DNA from: Bacillus sp. P14.5
GTDB taxonomy: Bacteria; Bacillota; Bacilli; Bacillales; Bacillaceae_B
DNA length: 64,000 nt
NCBI RefSeq assembly: GCF_003316765.1
Contig: NZ_NIJF01000073.1
Location: 124,001 to 188,000, forward strand
Direction: 5' to 3'
The translations under genes were made by a program, and so were the position numbers. Below are positions 27,619 through 36,849 of the stretch, piece by piece. The notes under the pieces were generated by a model. That model was not told the origin of the DNA, did not search any database, and worked only from the letters and a program-made list of their open reading frames with translations. The stretch's first letter is position 1. The number at the start of each line of letters is the position of its first letter.

Positions 27619-28560
27619 ATGAAAAAAATATATATGTGGACTGGAATCGTTCTCATACTTTTATTGACAGCAGCTTGTTCACAGCAGGAAGGTCAAACTC
27701 AATCTTCTCAAGAGGAGACGGAAGGAAATGTGGTGGAACATGATCTTGGTACGACAACAGTGCCTGAGAATCCGAAATCCGTGGTTACTCTTGAACTTGG
27801 ATTTACTGAAACCGTTGCGGCCGTTGGTGTTGTTCCGGTTGGTGTAGCTGATGATGAGCGTCCGGAGCGGATCGCTGATTCAACGTTGGAAATTATTGAT
27901 GGATATAAGTCAGTCGGTGCACGTTCTGAACCGAGTCTTGAGATTATCCGAATGTTGAAACCTGATCTGATCATTGCTGATTCGACTCGTCATGAAGCGA
28001 TTTACGAAGAGCTGAGTGATATTGCTCCAACGGTTGCTGTGGTTAACGATACGGCAGACTATAACGATGTGTTAGTAGCAACAGAAACGATTGGTCTTGC
28101 TCTTGATCGTGAGGAAGAAACGGAGCAGCTGCTTGCGGAGCATAATGGAGCTGTGACGGACTTGAAAGAGCGTTTGTCCGATGCAGACGGGACGGTGCTT
28201 CAGGCACAATATACCAGCAGCAACATCTTTGGTGCCCCAACGTCTTCCTACTTCATGCCGAGTTTCATGGAAGTGGTCGGGCTTGAGTACGCTATTGAGG
28301 ATGAGACTGAAACGTCACAAGATTTAACGATAGAACAACTGTTAAAGACTAATCCGGATACCCTTTTACTTACAAAAAATGATGACGATCCTTCTGTGAA
28401 AGAACAGCTGGAAGGGGATGCACTATGGAATCAGCTGTCTGCCGTCCAAGAAGATCGTGTCTTTGAGCTGGACCATAACGATTGGTCACGCCGCCGCAGC
28501 ATTCCGGCTGTGAATGAGCTGGTGGATGACTTCCTTGAACTATTTGCCTCAACGTCTTAA
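27619..28560 (+). CDS. Iron-siderophore solute-binding lipoprotein (FecB/FhuD type)
   Basis: 313 residues with lipobox LTAAC (Cys20 in LILLLTAAC). The mature protein matches periplasmic-binding-protein family 2 for ferric siderophores: NPKSVVTLELGFTETVAAVG, IRMLKPDLIIADSTRHEAIYEELSDIAPTV and the C-terminal VFELDHNDWSRRRSIPAVNEL. A GGGAGGAAG site precedes the ATG. It is the first gene of a Fur-controlled operon with two FecCD permeases. The particular siderophore (probably citrate or hydroxamate type) cannot be read from sequence. Confidence 0.92.
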   Translation: MKKIYMWTGIVLILLLTAACSQQEGQTQSSQEETEGNVVEHDLGTTTVPENPKSVVTLELGFTETVAAVGVVPVGVADDERPERIADSTLEIIDGYKSVGARSEPSLEIIRMLKPDLIIADSTRHEAIYEELSDIAPTVAVVNDTADYNDVLVATETIGLALDREEETEQLLAEHNGAVTDLKERLSDADGTVLQAQYTSSNIFGAPTSSYFMPSFMEVVGLEYAIEDETETSQDLTIEQLLKTNPDTLLLTKNDDDPSVKEQLEGDALWNQLSAVQEDRVFELDHNDWSRRRSIPAVNELVDDFLELFASTS

Positions 28561-28591
28561 GCAACGTATAAACTGTATGGTAGGTGAGTCC

Positions 28592-29580
28592 ATGCGTACC
28601 AGAAAGATTTCTGCTGTATTACTCCCTGTGGTCCTTTTACTGCTGGTGAGTTCATATTTCTCGTTAAAAGTGGGGGCCTTCTCTTTTACCACCGGTGAAC
28701 TGTTTCATTTCATCACGGAGGGCGGGTCCTCTGATCAAGCGCTTGTTCTCCACGATGTCCGGATTCCACGCCTATTTATGACCATTCTGGTTGGTGCCAA
28801 TTTGGCGGTGGCAGGCGCGCTCGTTCAGAATTTAACTCAAAATCCATTAGCCTCTCCCAGTGTCCTTGGGATTAATGCGGGGGCTTCATTTTTTGTGGTG
28901 GGATCGATTATCTTCCTGCCGGGTATAACAGGGTTATCCCTTGTGGTCGCCGGCTTTGCTGGAGGCGCACTTACTGCAGCTTTAATTTTTTCATGAGTGC
29001 GATTCTCCAGGGAGGGCGTCTGCTCGTCAAGATTGCGCTTGTGGGAGTTGTCATCCAATCTCTTTTTGCTTCAGCTACGCAGTCGATAATGCTATTTAAT
29101 GACGAATCCATCCATCAGATTCTCGTGTGGTTGACGGGAACGGTTGCCGGTTCGACTTGGGAGGATTTGACGGTGCTGACGCCGGTGACGATTATAGGGA
29201 TTGGATGTTCGCTGTTGATGGTAAAAGTCTTATCCGTCCTCTCCCTTGGGGAAGATATAGCCCGTGGTTTAGGACAGCGTGTGAGACTTCAGAAATTGCT
29301 CGTAATCCTTATAGTTGTTTTCCTTGCCGGATCGTCCGTGGCGTTTACGGGACCGATTGGATTTGTTGGTTTAATCGTGCCGCATATTGTAAGGTTTTTG
29401 ATCGGGCCGTCCCATCCTCTGATGCTTCCTGTCAGCGCGCTTATGGGATCGGCTCTTCTGGTGCTTGCCGATGTGGGATCACGCTTTATTTCTTTTCCAT
29501 CTGAAACGCCTGTAGGCATTGTAACGGCTCTAATTGGAGCTCCTTATTTTATTTACCTGGCTCGAACAATTAAACGCTAG
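28592..29580 (+). CDS. Iron-siderophore permease (FecCD), broken by one missing base
   Basis: The frame from the ATG at 28592 stops at 28996 after AALIFS; a second frame continues from 28993. Adding one T to the T6 run at 28986-28991 gives AALIFFMSAILQGGRL and one permease of about 330 residues, the normal size. Conserved FecCD parts are present on both sides: NPLASPSVLGINAGASF before, and SVAFTGPIGFVGLIVPHIVRF after the break. I regard the gene as intact in the organism. It follows the binding protein by 31 bases. Confidence 0.88.
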
Positions 29581-29595
29581 AAAGGAAACCGTCTT

Positions 29596-30600
29596 ATGAT
29601 GAAACGCCATCCGAACATGATCCTTGCCATCTTAGCCGTGGTGCTCTTCTTTCTCGGGGTCATCAATGTTGGTATAGGGGATATTTTTATCGCTCCCCTT
29701 GATATTATTCAAATGCTCACAGGGCAGGGGGATGTAAATGAGCGCTATATTGTCTTCAACTACCGTGCCCCGAGGATCCTGCTTGCAATCCTTATTGGCG
29801 GGGCGCTTGCTGTCGCCGGGGTCATTATGCAGACAATCTTAAATAACTCATTGGCGGCCCCGGATACACTTGGAGTCTCCGGCGGGGCGGCTGTAACCGC
29901 ACTGGCTGTCGTCAGTATCGTCCCATCCCTGTCAGTTTTCTCTGTCAGTCTTGCTGCTTTTATCGGCGGGTCTATAGCCGCTTTTTTAGTTTATATTTTA
30001 GCCTATAAAGACGGAGCTGACCCTGTCCGCCTTGCTCTGGTCGGGGTTTCTGTCAGCGCGCTGTGTGGATCAGGTGTAGAGCTTGCCCTCTTAAAGATGA
30101 ATGCGAACGCTCAGACCTCTTTACTTTGGTTAAATGGCAGCTTATTTGGCCGCAGCTGGGATCAAATCCAAACAGCCGTCCCAGTCATTATAGGGGCTAT
30201 CCTTGTTCTGCTCGCCTTCACTCGTCCCCTTGATGCATTGAAGCTTGGAGGACAGGTAGCGGCCGGGCTTGGTGTCTCTGTCGAGAAAATGAAAATTGCT
30301 CTGCTGGGATTTAGTACATTACTGACCGGGGCAAGTGTAGCCGCTGTTGGGATGATTGGTTTCGTGGGACTGATCAGCCCGCATATTACGAGGCAGCTGG
30401 TTGGATCGCAGCACCGGTACATCTTGCCTGCCGCCGCTCTTGTCGGGGCGGTTCTATTGCTTCTTGCGGATACTATTGGACGAAGTGTGTTTCGGCCCCT
30501 GGAGATTCCTGCGGGGATTGTAACGTCGTTATTAGGTGCTCCCTATTTTCTCTATCTGATGTATCAAGAGTCTAAACAGGGAAGGAAGTCCGCCGTTTGA
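29596..30600 (+). CDS. Iron-siderophore permease (FecCD), second subunit
   Basis: 334 residues with about ten hydrophobic segments. FecCD motifs are NSLAAPDTLGVSGGAAV and GMIGFVGLISPHITRQLVGS. AGAAAGGAAACC precedes the ATG. It pairs with the preceding permease. No ATP-binding subunit follows: the next features are a terminator and a minus-strand acetyltransferase, so an FhuC/FecE-type ATPase must come from elsewhere, as is known for several Bacillus siderophore importers. Confidence 0.92.
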   Translation: MMKRHPNMILAILAVVLFFLGVINVGIGDIFIAPLDIIQMLTGQGDVNERYIVFNYRAPRILLAILIGGALAVAGVIMQTILNNSLAAPDTLGVSGGAAVTALAVVSIVPSLSVFSVSLAAFIGGSIAAFLVYILAYKDGADPVRLALVGVSVSALCGSGVELALLKMNANAQTSLLWLNGSLFGRSWDQIQTAVPVIIGAILVLLAFTRPLDALKLGGQVAAGLGVSVEKMKIALLGFSTLLTGASVAAVGMIGFVGLISPHITRQLVGSQHRYILPAAALVGAVLLLLADTIGRSVFRPLEIPAGIVTSLLGAPYFLYLMYQESKQGRKSAV

Positions 30601-30682
30601 GCTGGTCTGCAAGACAGAAAAGGAAACCGCAATGTTTAATGGCAGTTTTCTTCTCGAAGTTGATCTCAAGAGAAAAGCTTTC

Positions 30683-30717
30683 AAAGGCGGTCACTCCATA
30701 ATGTGATCGCCCTTTTT
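30683..30717 (+). terminator. Terminator after siderophore operon
   Basis: Stem around GGCGGTCAC / GTGATCGCC followed by CTTTTT. Confidence 0.75.
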
Positions 30718-30829
30718 AATTCCAATTTGGGTTAAACGGCATCATTGCTGGATTAATAGAAATCAACAAAAGGACATTAGTGTCTTTTTAGTGAGAGGGC
30801 CACTGTTGCCTTGAGCATAATAAGAAATG

Positions 30830-31294
30830 CTATAAATAACCTTTCATTCTCATTACTTTTCCATCTACTTCTGTGCCGGCTTCTTCCATTCCGAGTTTGC
30901 GGTAGAACTTAATCGCATTGCTGTTTGATGGGGAAACTCTTAAATGATATTCTTTGACTTTATTCTTTTTAAAGAATTGCTTAGCGTAGTTGTGTAAGTC
31001 TTCTCCTTTACCCCGGCCACGCATTTCGGGCACCAAATAATATAAATTTACATACCCAATGGCAGTGCCTTCATACTCACGAATGGTTAATTCCAATTGT
31101 CCTATATAGTTGCCTTCTTCTTTGGCTAAAACAAAGCCTCCTGGAAACATTCTGGCTTTTTCATCTACCCACTGTAAGTATTCATCTTCTTCACCAAACC
31201 CTGTAGTCTCTCCAAAACTTACATAAAATGAATCTTTTCGAAATGCAACTGCTGTATTCCGATGTTTTATTATATCAATTTCTTCGAAGATCAA
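30830..31294 (-). CDS. GNAT acetyltransferase
   Basis: 154 residues. The acetyl-CoA loop is YLVPEMRGRGKGEDLHNYA, followed by the typical SPSNSNAIKFYRKLGMEEAG end of the GNAT fold. The substrate is unknown. It is the last of three small minus-strand genes (30.8-32.3 kb) that are not obviously related. Confidence 0.85.
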   Translation of the reverse strand: MIFEEIDIIKHRNTAVAFRKDSFYVSFGETTGFGEEDEYLQWVDEKARMFPGGFVLAKEEGNYIGQLELTIREYEGTAIGYVNLYYLVPEMRGRGKGEDLHNYAKQFFKKNKVKEYHLRVSPSNSNAIKFYRKLGMEEAGTEVDGKVMRMKGYL

Positions 31295-31417
31295 ATTTAA
31301 TCACCCCATAATGTATAGTGATTATTATCCCAGCGACTTCGCCTGCTTTTCATAGTGAGGGTGCAAAAGCCATAGTGTATTCAAAAACTGAACTGCTTAT
31401 TTAGTGAGTCTCTACTC

Positions 31418-31881
31418 TTATAATTCATGCCAGGCGATTGTCGGCCTTGAAGCAGGATAACCATTTTGCTCTCTGAATAATTTTCTTTCCGAAGTAAAGT
31501 CAAACCATTGCTTCTTGCTGTCAGGGTGATTGGCATAATGAATGACGCACATTATTTGATCTTCCACACATGAATCCGTCCAGCAGCCGAGCTCCAGCTC
31601 AAGGTTATGAAAGACCTCCCACCAGTTTTCATCCTTCATTTGCTGAAGTGAAAAATAGCCAAGATGCGTGACTAACTTATTAGCTAGTTCATATCCAATA
31701 GAGGGCACTTGCTGAAAAGCAGCCAACCCTTTCAAGGCTTGCGCTCGTTCAGTCGAAACACCGATTGAATCACGAATCTCATCTAATTCTAATTTGTGGA
31801 AGTCGCATAATTTAATCTTCCTTTTCCTAAGTGCTCGTTTTTCCTCGTCTGTAAGCGGCAGCTTTGGTCTTTTTCTTTCAA
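31418..31881 (-). CDS. Helix-hairpin-helix protein (Cdd1-like), start region broken by one missing base
   Basis: The main frame encodes KLPLTDEEKRALRKRKIKL..., then ERAQALKGLAAFQQVPSIG (helix-hairpin-helix) and LGCWTDSCVEDQIMCVIHYA...WFDFTSERK, the pattern of the Cdd1-like pathogenicity-locus proteins of Bacillaceae. It has no ATG/GTG/TTG start in frame. A TTG at 31881 behind GGGAGTGAT becomes in frame if one A is restored in the A5 run at 31870-31874 (T on the plus strand), giving MKEKRPKLPLTD. About 154 residues. Likely DNA- or protein-binding; role unknown. Confidence 0.7.
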
Positions 31882-31899
31882 AAAAATCACTCCCTGCAG

Positions 31900-32259
31900 T
31901 TAAGCTTTCTCAACGTTCAATTCCTGGAATAAACCGACCTTGTTTCCATCCTGGTCTTCAAAGGAACACCAGGCAGCCGGTACGCCTTCATGGGTATTGA
32001 TTTCTTCTATGGTGATATTCAGCTCGTCCATCAACCGGGTGCGCTCAGCTTCGATGTCCCTAACTCCCAGACGCAGCGGACCGCTGCCAATCGCAGGCTC
32101 TCCCTTTGCCACCTGCAGCCATGCCCCTTTGACAATTTCCCACTCCGCGAAATCCTCGTGTGGAATGAAATCGGGCTCACGATTGAATAGTGCTTTGTAC
32201 CATTGAATCCCTTTTTCATAGTCCGTTACTCTAATTTGAAATGTTGCTCCTGTATGCAT
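31900..32259 (-). CDS. VOC family (glyoxalase/bleomycin resistance-like) protein
   Basis: 119 residues, one vicinal-oxygen-chelate unit: TFQIRVTDYEKGIQWYKALF at the start, WLQVAKGEPAIGSGPLRLGV, and the end WCSFEDQDGNKVGLFQELN. The metal-binding positions are not all identifiable, so it could be an enzyme or a binding protein. AGGAGG lies shortly upstream of the ATG at 32259, on the edge of array C. Confidence 0.85.
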   Translation of the reverse strand: MHTGATFQIRVTDYEKGIQWYKALFNREPDFIPHEDFAEWEIVKGAWLQVAKGEPAIGSGPLRLGVRDIEAERTRLMDELNITIEEINTHEGVPAAWCSFEDQDGNKVGLFQELNVEKA

Positions 32260-32402
32260 TGTATTTCCTCCTTTAGGAAAGCAGCGGTGTCGGCAGGTAC
32301 TCCGTTTATTGTATATAAGGATTCGGTAAAGTAGTCGGTTTATATAAATCGAAGCCTATGATCTGCAACACCCTCTAACTACTCTATTTTAAAAAATCCT
32401 CT

Positions 32403-32890
32403 GAAGCATGGTGATTAGTCGGAAAACACCATGCTAAAAGTCAAAGACCCACACTGAAGCATGGTGATTAGCCCGAAAACACCATGCTAAAAGTCCAGAA
32501 ACCGCGATGAAGCATGGTGATTAGTCGGGAAACCCCATGCTAAAAGTCAAAGACCCACACTGAAGCAAGGTGATTAGCGGGGAAACACCCTGCTAAAGGT
32601 CCATAAACCGCGCTGAAGCATGGTGATTAAGCGGAAAGCACCATGCTAAAAGTCAAAAACCCACACTGAAGCATGGTGATTAGCCCGAAAACACCCTGCT
32701 AAAAGTCCATAAACCGCGCTGAAGCATAGTGATTAGCGGGAAAACACCCTGCTAAAAGTCAAAAACCCACAGTGAAGCATGGTGATTACCCCGTAAACAC
32801 TATGCTAAAATCGAAAAAATTTTCTGAAGCATGGTGATTAGCGGGAAAACACTATGCTAAAAGCCAAGAACCACACTGAAGCAAGGTAAT
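32403..32890. repeat. Phased hairpin array C (53-bp period, 10 units)
   Basis: GAAGCA starts at 32403, 32456, 32509, 32562, 32615, 32668, 32721, 32774, 32826 and 32878; steps 53 with two of 52. Arms AGCATGGTG / CACCATGCT enclose ATTAGCGGGAAAA. Some right arms are changed (CACCCTGCT, CACTATGCT) and some left arms too, showing degeneration. Spacers alternate between two forms (AAAGTCAAAGACCCACACT and AAAGTCCATAAACCGCGCT), so the higher-order unit is about 106 bases. Lies between the divergent VOC gene and a broken small membrane protein gene; 32891-33189 shows nothing clear. Confidence 0.92.
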
Positions 32891-33189
32891 TAGCCGATAA
32901 TCTAATTTAGTCTACTATAATCCATTCAAGAAAGAGGGCAGGTTTTCCTTCATTGTGCAAAGATTGCCCGGAAAGCTTCATGCTGAGTTTATGGATAGTC
33001 CAGATTAGTGGAGGAGGGAAGGTATAATAGTTATAAATGAAAGGCTTCCTTCATTATGAGAAAACAGACTTTGTAGATTGTTGTTTTTGGAATAATTTCC
33101 TCTTCTTTTAGGCAGGGGGAGTGGAAATCCATCACTTTTCAAATAACAAAACCAGTGTGAAAGAGCAGGAGAATAGGAGGCAGGCTGTC

Positions 33190-33475
33190 ATGCTCCAAAA
33201 CTATTTAAGTAAAACTCTTATTCCTCTACCTTTTATTTTTATTTGCCATGTTTTTAGGAATCCTCCTGACATGGGACCAAACGACTTACAGCCGGGACAC
33301 GCTGTTCATCACCCTTCAGATATGGGGTTTGTTAACACTGTCAAACATTATTTACTTGGTAAGGAAGAGAAGGCAGGACCATGCCGTCAGCGGCTTTTTT
33401 TAAATGGTCCTGTTAATTCCCATTCCATATATTTTGTTAGCCGTAATCATGGGGCTGGCAGTAGTGTACAACTGA
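33190..33475 (+). pseudogene. Broken small membrane protein gene
   Basis: An ATG at 33190 with AGGAGG nine bases upstream starts MLQNYLSK, then the hydrophobic frame continues elsewhere: LLFLYLLFLFAMFLGILLTW...IWGLLTLSNIIYLVRKRRQDH, meets a TAA at about 33402 inside T7A3, and resumes in the same frame as MVLLIPIPYILLAVIMGLAVVYN. Three hydrophobic segments suggest a protein of about 95 residues. More than one indel is needed to restore it, so true decay and base-calling error cannot be told apart. The 143-codon open frame covering it is hydrophilic and not convincing. Confidence 0.45.
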
Positions 33476-33514
33476 AAAATGGCTCAGTGCTTTTGCGCTG
33501 GGCCATTTTTAGTC
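33476..33514 (+). terminator. Terminator
   Basis: AAAAATGGCTCAGTGC, loop TTTT, GCGCTGGGCCATTTTT; strong stem with a T-run. Confidence 0.85.
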
Positions 33515-33791
33515 TACTAAAAAAGTTAGGAGGTATCGGACAAACGCCATAACATCCTGCTGATTTTAAAATATAGTGTAGAGAAGGACTGAATTTTTAA
33601 TAGAGTTTAAAGGTCTCTTTTCGCAAGCTTTGTTGCTATTAATTTTGAATTTCGTAAGATAACGCTGTGATTGCCCTGAGAAATTCTGTTGAGCAGATAG
33701 AAAAAATCTGCTCACACTTAGTATCCGGGTATACCCGAAGGCAGCAATATATGTGAAAACAACCCTTTACAAAAAGGAGAGATACCCAGCC
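33515..33791. other. Non-coding stretch before glycosyltransferase
   Basis: No gene, repeat or clear control element seen, apart from the ribosome site AAAAGGAGAG of the following gene. Confidence 0.5.
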
Positions 33792-34850
33792 ATGACAAAT
33801 GGTAGAAAAAGATTGAGCATCACGTTTGCTATCCTGACCCTTTGCAAGGGCGGTGCGCAAAGGATGCTTGCTGACATAACAAATGAGCTCACTCGCCGCG
33901 GGCATGATATCACGATTTTGATGCCAAAGCACGGCGAGGTGGAGTATGGAGTTGTATCTAAAATCAAACGTGGAAAGCATGATAGAGTTCTGACGGAGGA
34001 GGATTATCCCTACAGCGACATTATTGTCTCCAATTTCTATACAACTGTTAATTCTGCAGTGACTGCCAGCTTAAAAGGAAAAGGGGCGCATGTCCGCTTC
34101 AGTTTATGCTATGAGCCGATATTCTTTCCGGATCAAGCCTCTTCCTTCCACTCTTATCATCAGGCGCCTAACTTGCTTGTTTTATCAAGTCATCAACAAA
34201 ATCTCATATCCCTGCTTCATGGAATTAAGGGAGAAATCGTTCCTATTTATGTGAATCCTGTTTTTGAAGACAAGCATATCCGGCAGAACAATAAGAATCT
34301 GCATATATCCGCCATAATGAGGCGGACAGAAGGAGGAGCGGCGTGGCAGCGCGATCAGGATTATTTAATGTCAGAACTTCTGAAGGTGAAGTCGCTTTAT
34401 CCACAACATCAATACAATATAATAAGCCCGCCTAATGAGGTCGCAGCCTCGCCGAGTCTTCAAAAAATAAACAATGAGAAAAAATTTCATCTCATTATCC
34501 CTGCCAATGATGAAGTGTTGAGCCAGGCATACAGCCTTTCCGATATATTTGTCACCTCCTCTGTATTTGAATCCGCTCAAATGCCAGGTCTGGAAGCAAT
34601 GAAATGCGGTGCCGCCCTAGCTGCTGTCTATGCCGGTGGAAACGTTGATTACTGCCGCAACGGACATAACAGCTTACTTTCTTACCGCCATGAAAACAAA
34701 CTGGCTTCTGATATTATCAAGCTAATAGAAAACCCTAATCTCAGGAAGAAGCTTGCGGCACAAGGGAAACAAGATGCTTCAGAGTGGACTTTGGAAAGGT
34801 CGGCCTCTTGTTTTGAAGAAGCCTGCTATGATTTGTTGAGTAAAAGGTAG
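33792..34850 (+). CDS. Glycosyltransferase, family 4 (GT-B)
   Basis: About 352 residues from the ATG at 33792 (AAAAGGAGAG upstream; a GTG at 33753 lacks one). The N-terminal motif is LCKGGAQRMLADITNELTRRGHDI, and the C-terminal donor site reads SSVFESAQMPGLEAMKCGAA, the E-x7-E region of GT4 enzymes. The protein should transfer a sugar to a cell-surface or secondary acceptor; the acceptor is unknown. It stands alone between non-coding stretches. Confidence 0.85.
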   Translation: MTNGRKRLSITFAILTLCKGGAQRMLADITNELTRRGHDITILMPKHGEVEYGVVSKIKRGKHDRVLTEEDYPYSDIIVSNFYTTVNSAVTASLKGKGAHVRFSLCYEPIFFPDQASSFHSYHQAPNLLVLSSHQQNLISLLHGIKGEIVPIYVNPVFEDKHIRQNNKNLHISAIMRRTEGGAAWQRDQDYLMSELLKVKSLYPQHQYNIISPPNEVAASPSLQKINNEKKFHLIIPANDEVLSQAYSLSDIFVTSSVFESAQMPGLEAMKCGAALAAVYAGGNVDYCRNGHNSLLSYRHENKLASDIIKLIENPNLRKKLAAQGKQDASEWTLERSASCFEEACYDLLSKR

Positions 34851-35097
34851 CGTTGCTGCTGTAGTATCAAAAGGATGATTTGATGTTGGATAACCGTTCA
34901 ACGCGGCCGAGAGTGTTTGGTAAGTAAAAAAAGGAACCGCATCTCTTAAGGCGGTCTTACCAAAGCATAGAAGGCTTAAGAATTCTCTATTTTCTCAATA
35001 AATAGAAAAGAACGGTTAACCTGACATCCCTTGTGGATTAAGCTATAATTGAATGCGTCTGAAATTTACCTTTCACATAAGAAAGTGGTTTTTTTGT

Positions 35098-35832
35098 ATG
35101 CTCATTTTGCATGATGTGACAAAAAGTTTTTCGCGCTATCAAGCTATAAAATCGGTTTCACTGACCATACATAAAGGAGAAATCCACGGAATCATCGGAG
35201 CCAGCGGGGCGGGGAAGTCAACCTTGCTCAGGCTGATGAACTTGCTGGAAACCCCTGATGAAGGGGAAGTCGAAGTGAATGGGCAATTCCTGACGAAGAT
35301 GAACAGCCGGAAGCTTCGGGAAGCCCGGAAATCGATCGGGATGATTTTTCAGCACTTTAATCTCGTGGCCAATAAAACGGTGTATGAGAATGTGGTGGTG
35401 TCACTTCAACTGGCGAATTTTCCAAAGAGAGAACGCCGGGCCCGTGTGATGGAATGCCTTCGGTTTGTTGGATTGGCGAGCTTTGTGGAGAAGTATCCTG
35501 CACAGTTGAGCGGCGGTCAGAAGCAGCGTGTGGCGATTGCCCGGGCATTGGCGAATAAGCCTCAGGTGCTGCTGTGCGATGAGCCGACTTCTTCTCTCGA
35601 TCCGAACACAACGTCCGATATATTGGGTGTTTTAGAAAATATCAATCGAAGCCTCGGCGTGACGATTGTGATTGTCAGCCATGAGATGGATGTGATCAAG
35701 AGCATCTGCAATCGTGTAACCGTGATGGCAGGCGGGGAAATCTACGATACGGTTGACTCTAATCCAAGAGGCATTGAAGCCAGGGATGACAGCCCGGATT
35801 ACTTTATTGAGCAGCTGAAAAAGGATGTGTGA
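35098..35832 (+). CDS. metN: Methionine-type ABC importer ATPase lacking the NIL domain
   Basis: 244 residues from the ATG at 35098. Walker A GASGAGKST, Q-loop MIFQHFNLV, signature LSGGQKQRVAIARAL and Walker B VLLCDEPTSSLD are all present. Family MetN proteins are about 340 residues, with a C-terminal NIL domain that senses methionine; this one ends right after the nucleotide-binding domain (YFIEQLKKDV). The MetI- and MetQ-type genes follow. It therefore probably imports methionine or a related D/L-amino acid without transinhibition. A 45-residue-longer reading from 35053 lacks a ribosome site. No SAM riboswitch or T-box was recognised upstream. Confidence 0.85.
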   Translation: MLILHDVTKSFSRYQAIKSVSLTIHKGEIHGIIGASGAGKSTLLRLMNLLETPDEGEVEVNGQFLTKMNSRKLREARKSIGMIFQHFNLVANKTVYENVVVSLQLANFPKRERRARVMECLRFVGLASFVEKYPAQLSGGQKQRVAIARALANKPQVLLCDEPTSSLDPNTTSDILGVLENINRSLGVTIVIVSHEMDVIKSICNRVTVMAGGEIYDTVDSNPRGIEARDDSPDYFIEQLKKDV

Positions 35833-35835
35833 TAG

Positions 35836-36498
35836 ATGCTTGATGTTTTAGTTCAATATGAAGCTGAAATTTGGCGGTCTATCGGACAGACCTTTATCAT
35901 GGTCGGCTTTTCTATCCTTGCTGCCGTTCTGCTGGGACTTCCCGTCGGAACGCTGCTGTTTCTGACCAGAAAGGGCAATATGCTCGAGAACCAGCTGGTA
36001 TTTTCGATTGTGAATTTATTGGTCAATATCATTCGCTCCTTCCCGTTTTTATTATTAGTGGTTTTCTTGATCCCGTTTACAAGGCTCATCATCGGAACGG
36101 CCATTGGTACAGCGGCTGCGACCGTCCCGTTGGCGATCATTGCGGTTGCCCATTATTCACGGCTGGTCGAGCAGTCTTTGCTGGACGTGCCAAGAGGGGT
36201 AATGGAAGCCGCCATTTCCATGGGGGCGTCCGTGAAGGAAGTTGTGTTCAAATTCGTATACGTCGAAGCCAGGTCCGGACTTGTCCTCGGATTGACCACG
36301 TCTATCATCAGCTTCATTTCCTACTCCACCATCATGGGAGTCGTCGGCGGGGGCGGAATCGGTGACTTCGCGATCCGCTACGGCTACCAGCAGTTCAAAA
36401 CCGACCTGATGATGTACATGATCATCATCATGATCATCTTTGTCCAGCTCATCCAATTCGCCGGAACGACGGTGGCCCGGTTGATTGATAAGAGGTAG
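35836..36498 (+). CDS. metI: Methionine-type ABC importer permease
   Basis: 220 residues, five membrane segments, the MetI length. The coupling loop reads LLDVPRGVMEAAISMGASVKEV, followed by the conserved YSTIMGVVGGGGIGDFAIRYGY. Three bases separate it from the ATPase stop, so the two are co-translated. The binding-protein gene follows only after about 350 bases containing a hairpin element. Confidence 0.92.
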   Translation: MLDVLVQYEAEIWRSIGQTFIMVGFSILAAVLLGLPVGTLLFLTRKGNMLENQLVFSIVNLLVNIIRSFPFLLLVVFLIPFTRLIIGTAIGTAAATVPLAIIAVAHYSRLVEQSLLDVPRGVMEAAISMGASVKEVVFKFVYVEARSGLVLGLTTSIISFISYSTIMGVVGGGGIGDFAIRYGYQQFKTDLMMYMIIIMIIFVQLIQFAGTTVARLIDKR

Positions 36499-36541
36499 GA
36501 GGAGCATGGGGCAGGGGTTCAGGTTGGGTGCGTTAGCAAAT

Positions 36542-36735
36542 AATAGAGGGAAAAATTCCCCTTATTTTTAAAATAGCACCAAAACTAGCTTAAATAGAGG
36601 GAGAATTTCCCCTTATTTGACTCAAAACACTGGAAATTAGGGGTTATTTCTTCACTTAAGGGGAAAAACTCCCCTTATTTACCCGTAAAATGAGCTCTAA
36701 TCTACTAATAGCGGTAAAAATTCCCCTTATTTTAG
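36542..36735. repeat. Four-hairpin element A2
   Basis: Four imperfect palindromes of the GGGGAAAAACTCCCC type, with CCCCTT at 36558, 36609, 36671 and 36723 (steps 51, 62, 52). The spacers match those of the elements at 44.1 and 57.7 kb (for example TTGACTCAAAACACT, ATTTACCC...AAAATGAG). The element sits inside the metNI-metQ operon and would separate the permease from the binding-protein transcript. Confidence 0.9.
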
Positions 36736-36849
36736 ACCGCTGGTTATTGCCATTTAGGGATCTTCACTGCACTCTAGCGCGCGACTGGCTCCAGCACCAA
36801 GTCCCGCAAAAATCAAACATTTTTAAGTAAACACCAGGAGGAAAAACTC

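Noticed and set aside
33121-33552. Open frame of 143 codons at 33.1 kb
   Set aside because: Its product is hydrophilic and unlike known proteins, and another frame over the same bases encodes clear membrane helices behind a better ribosome site.
34880-35097. SAM riboswitch or T-box before the met-type importer
   Set aside because: I looked for the conserved SAM-I core words and a T-box tail with terminator and found neither; the region is short and lacks a terminator hairpin.
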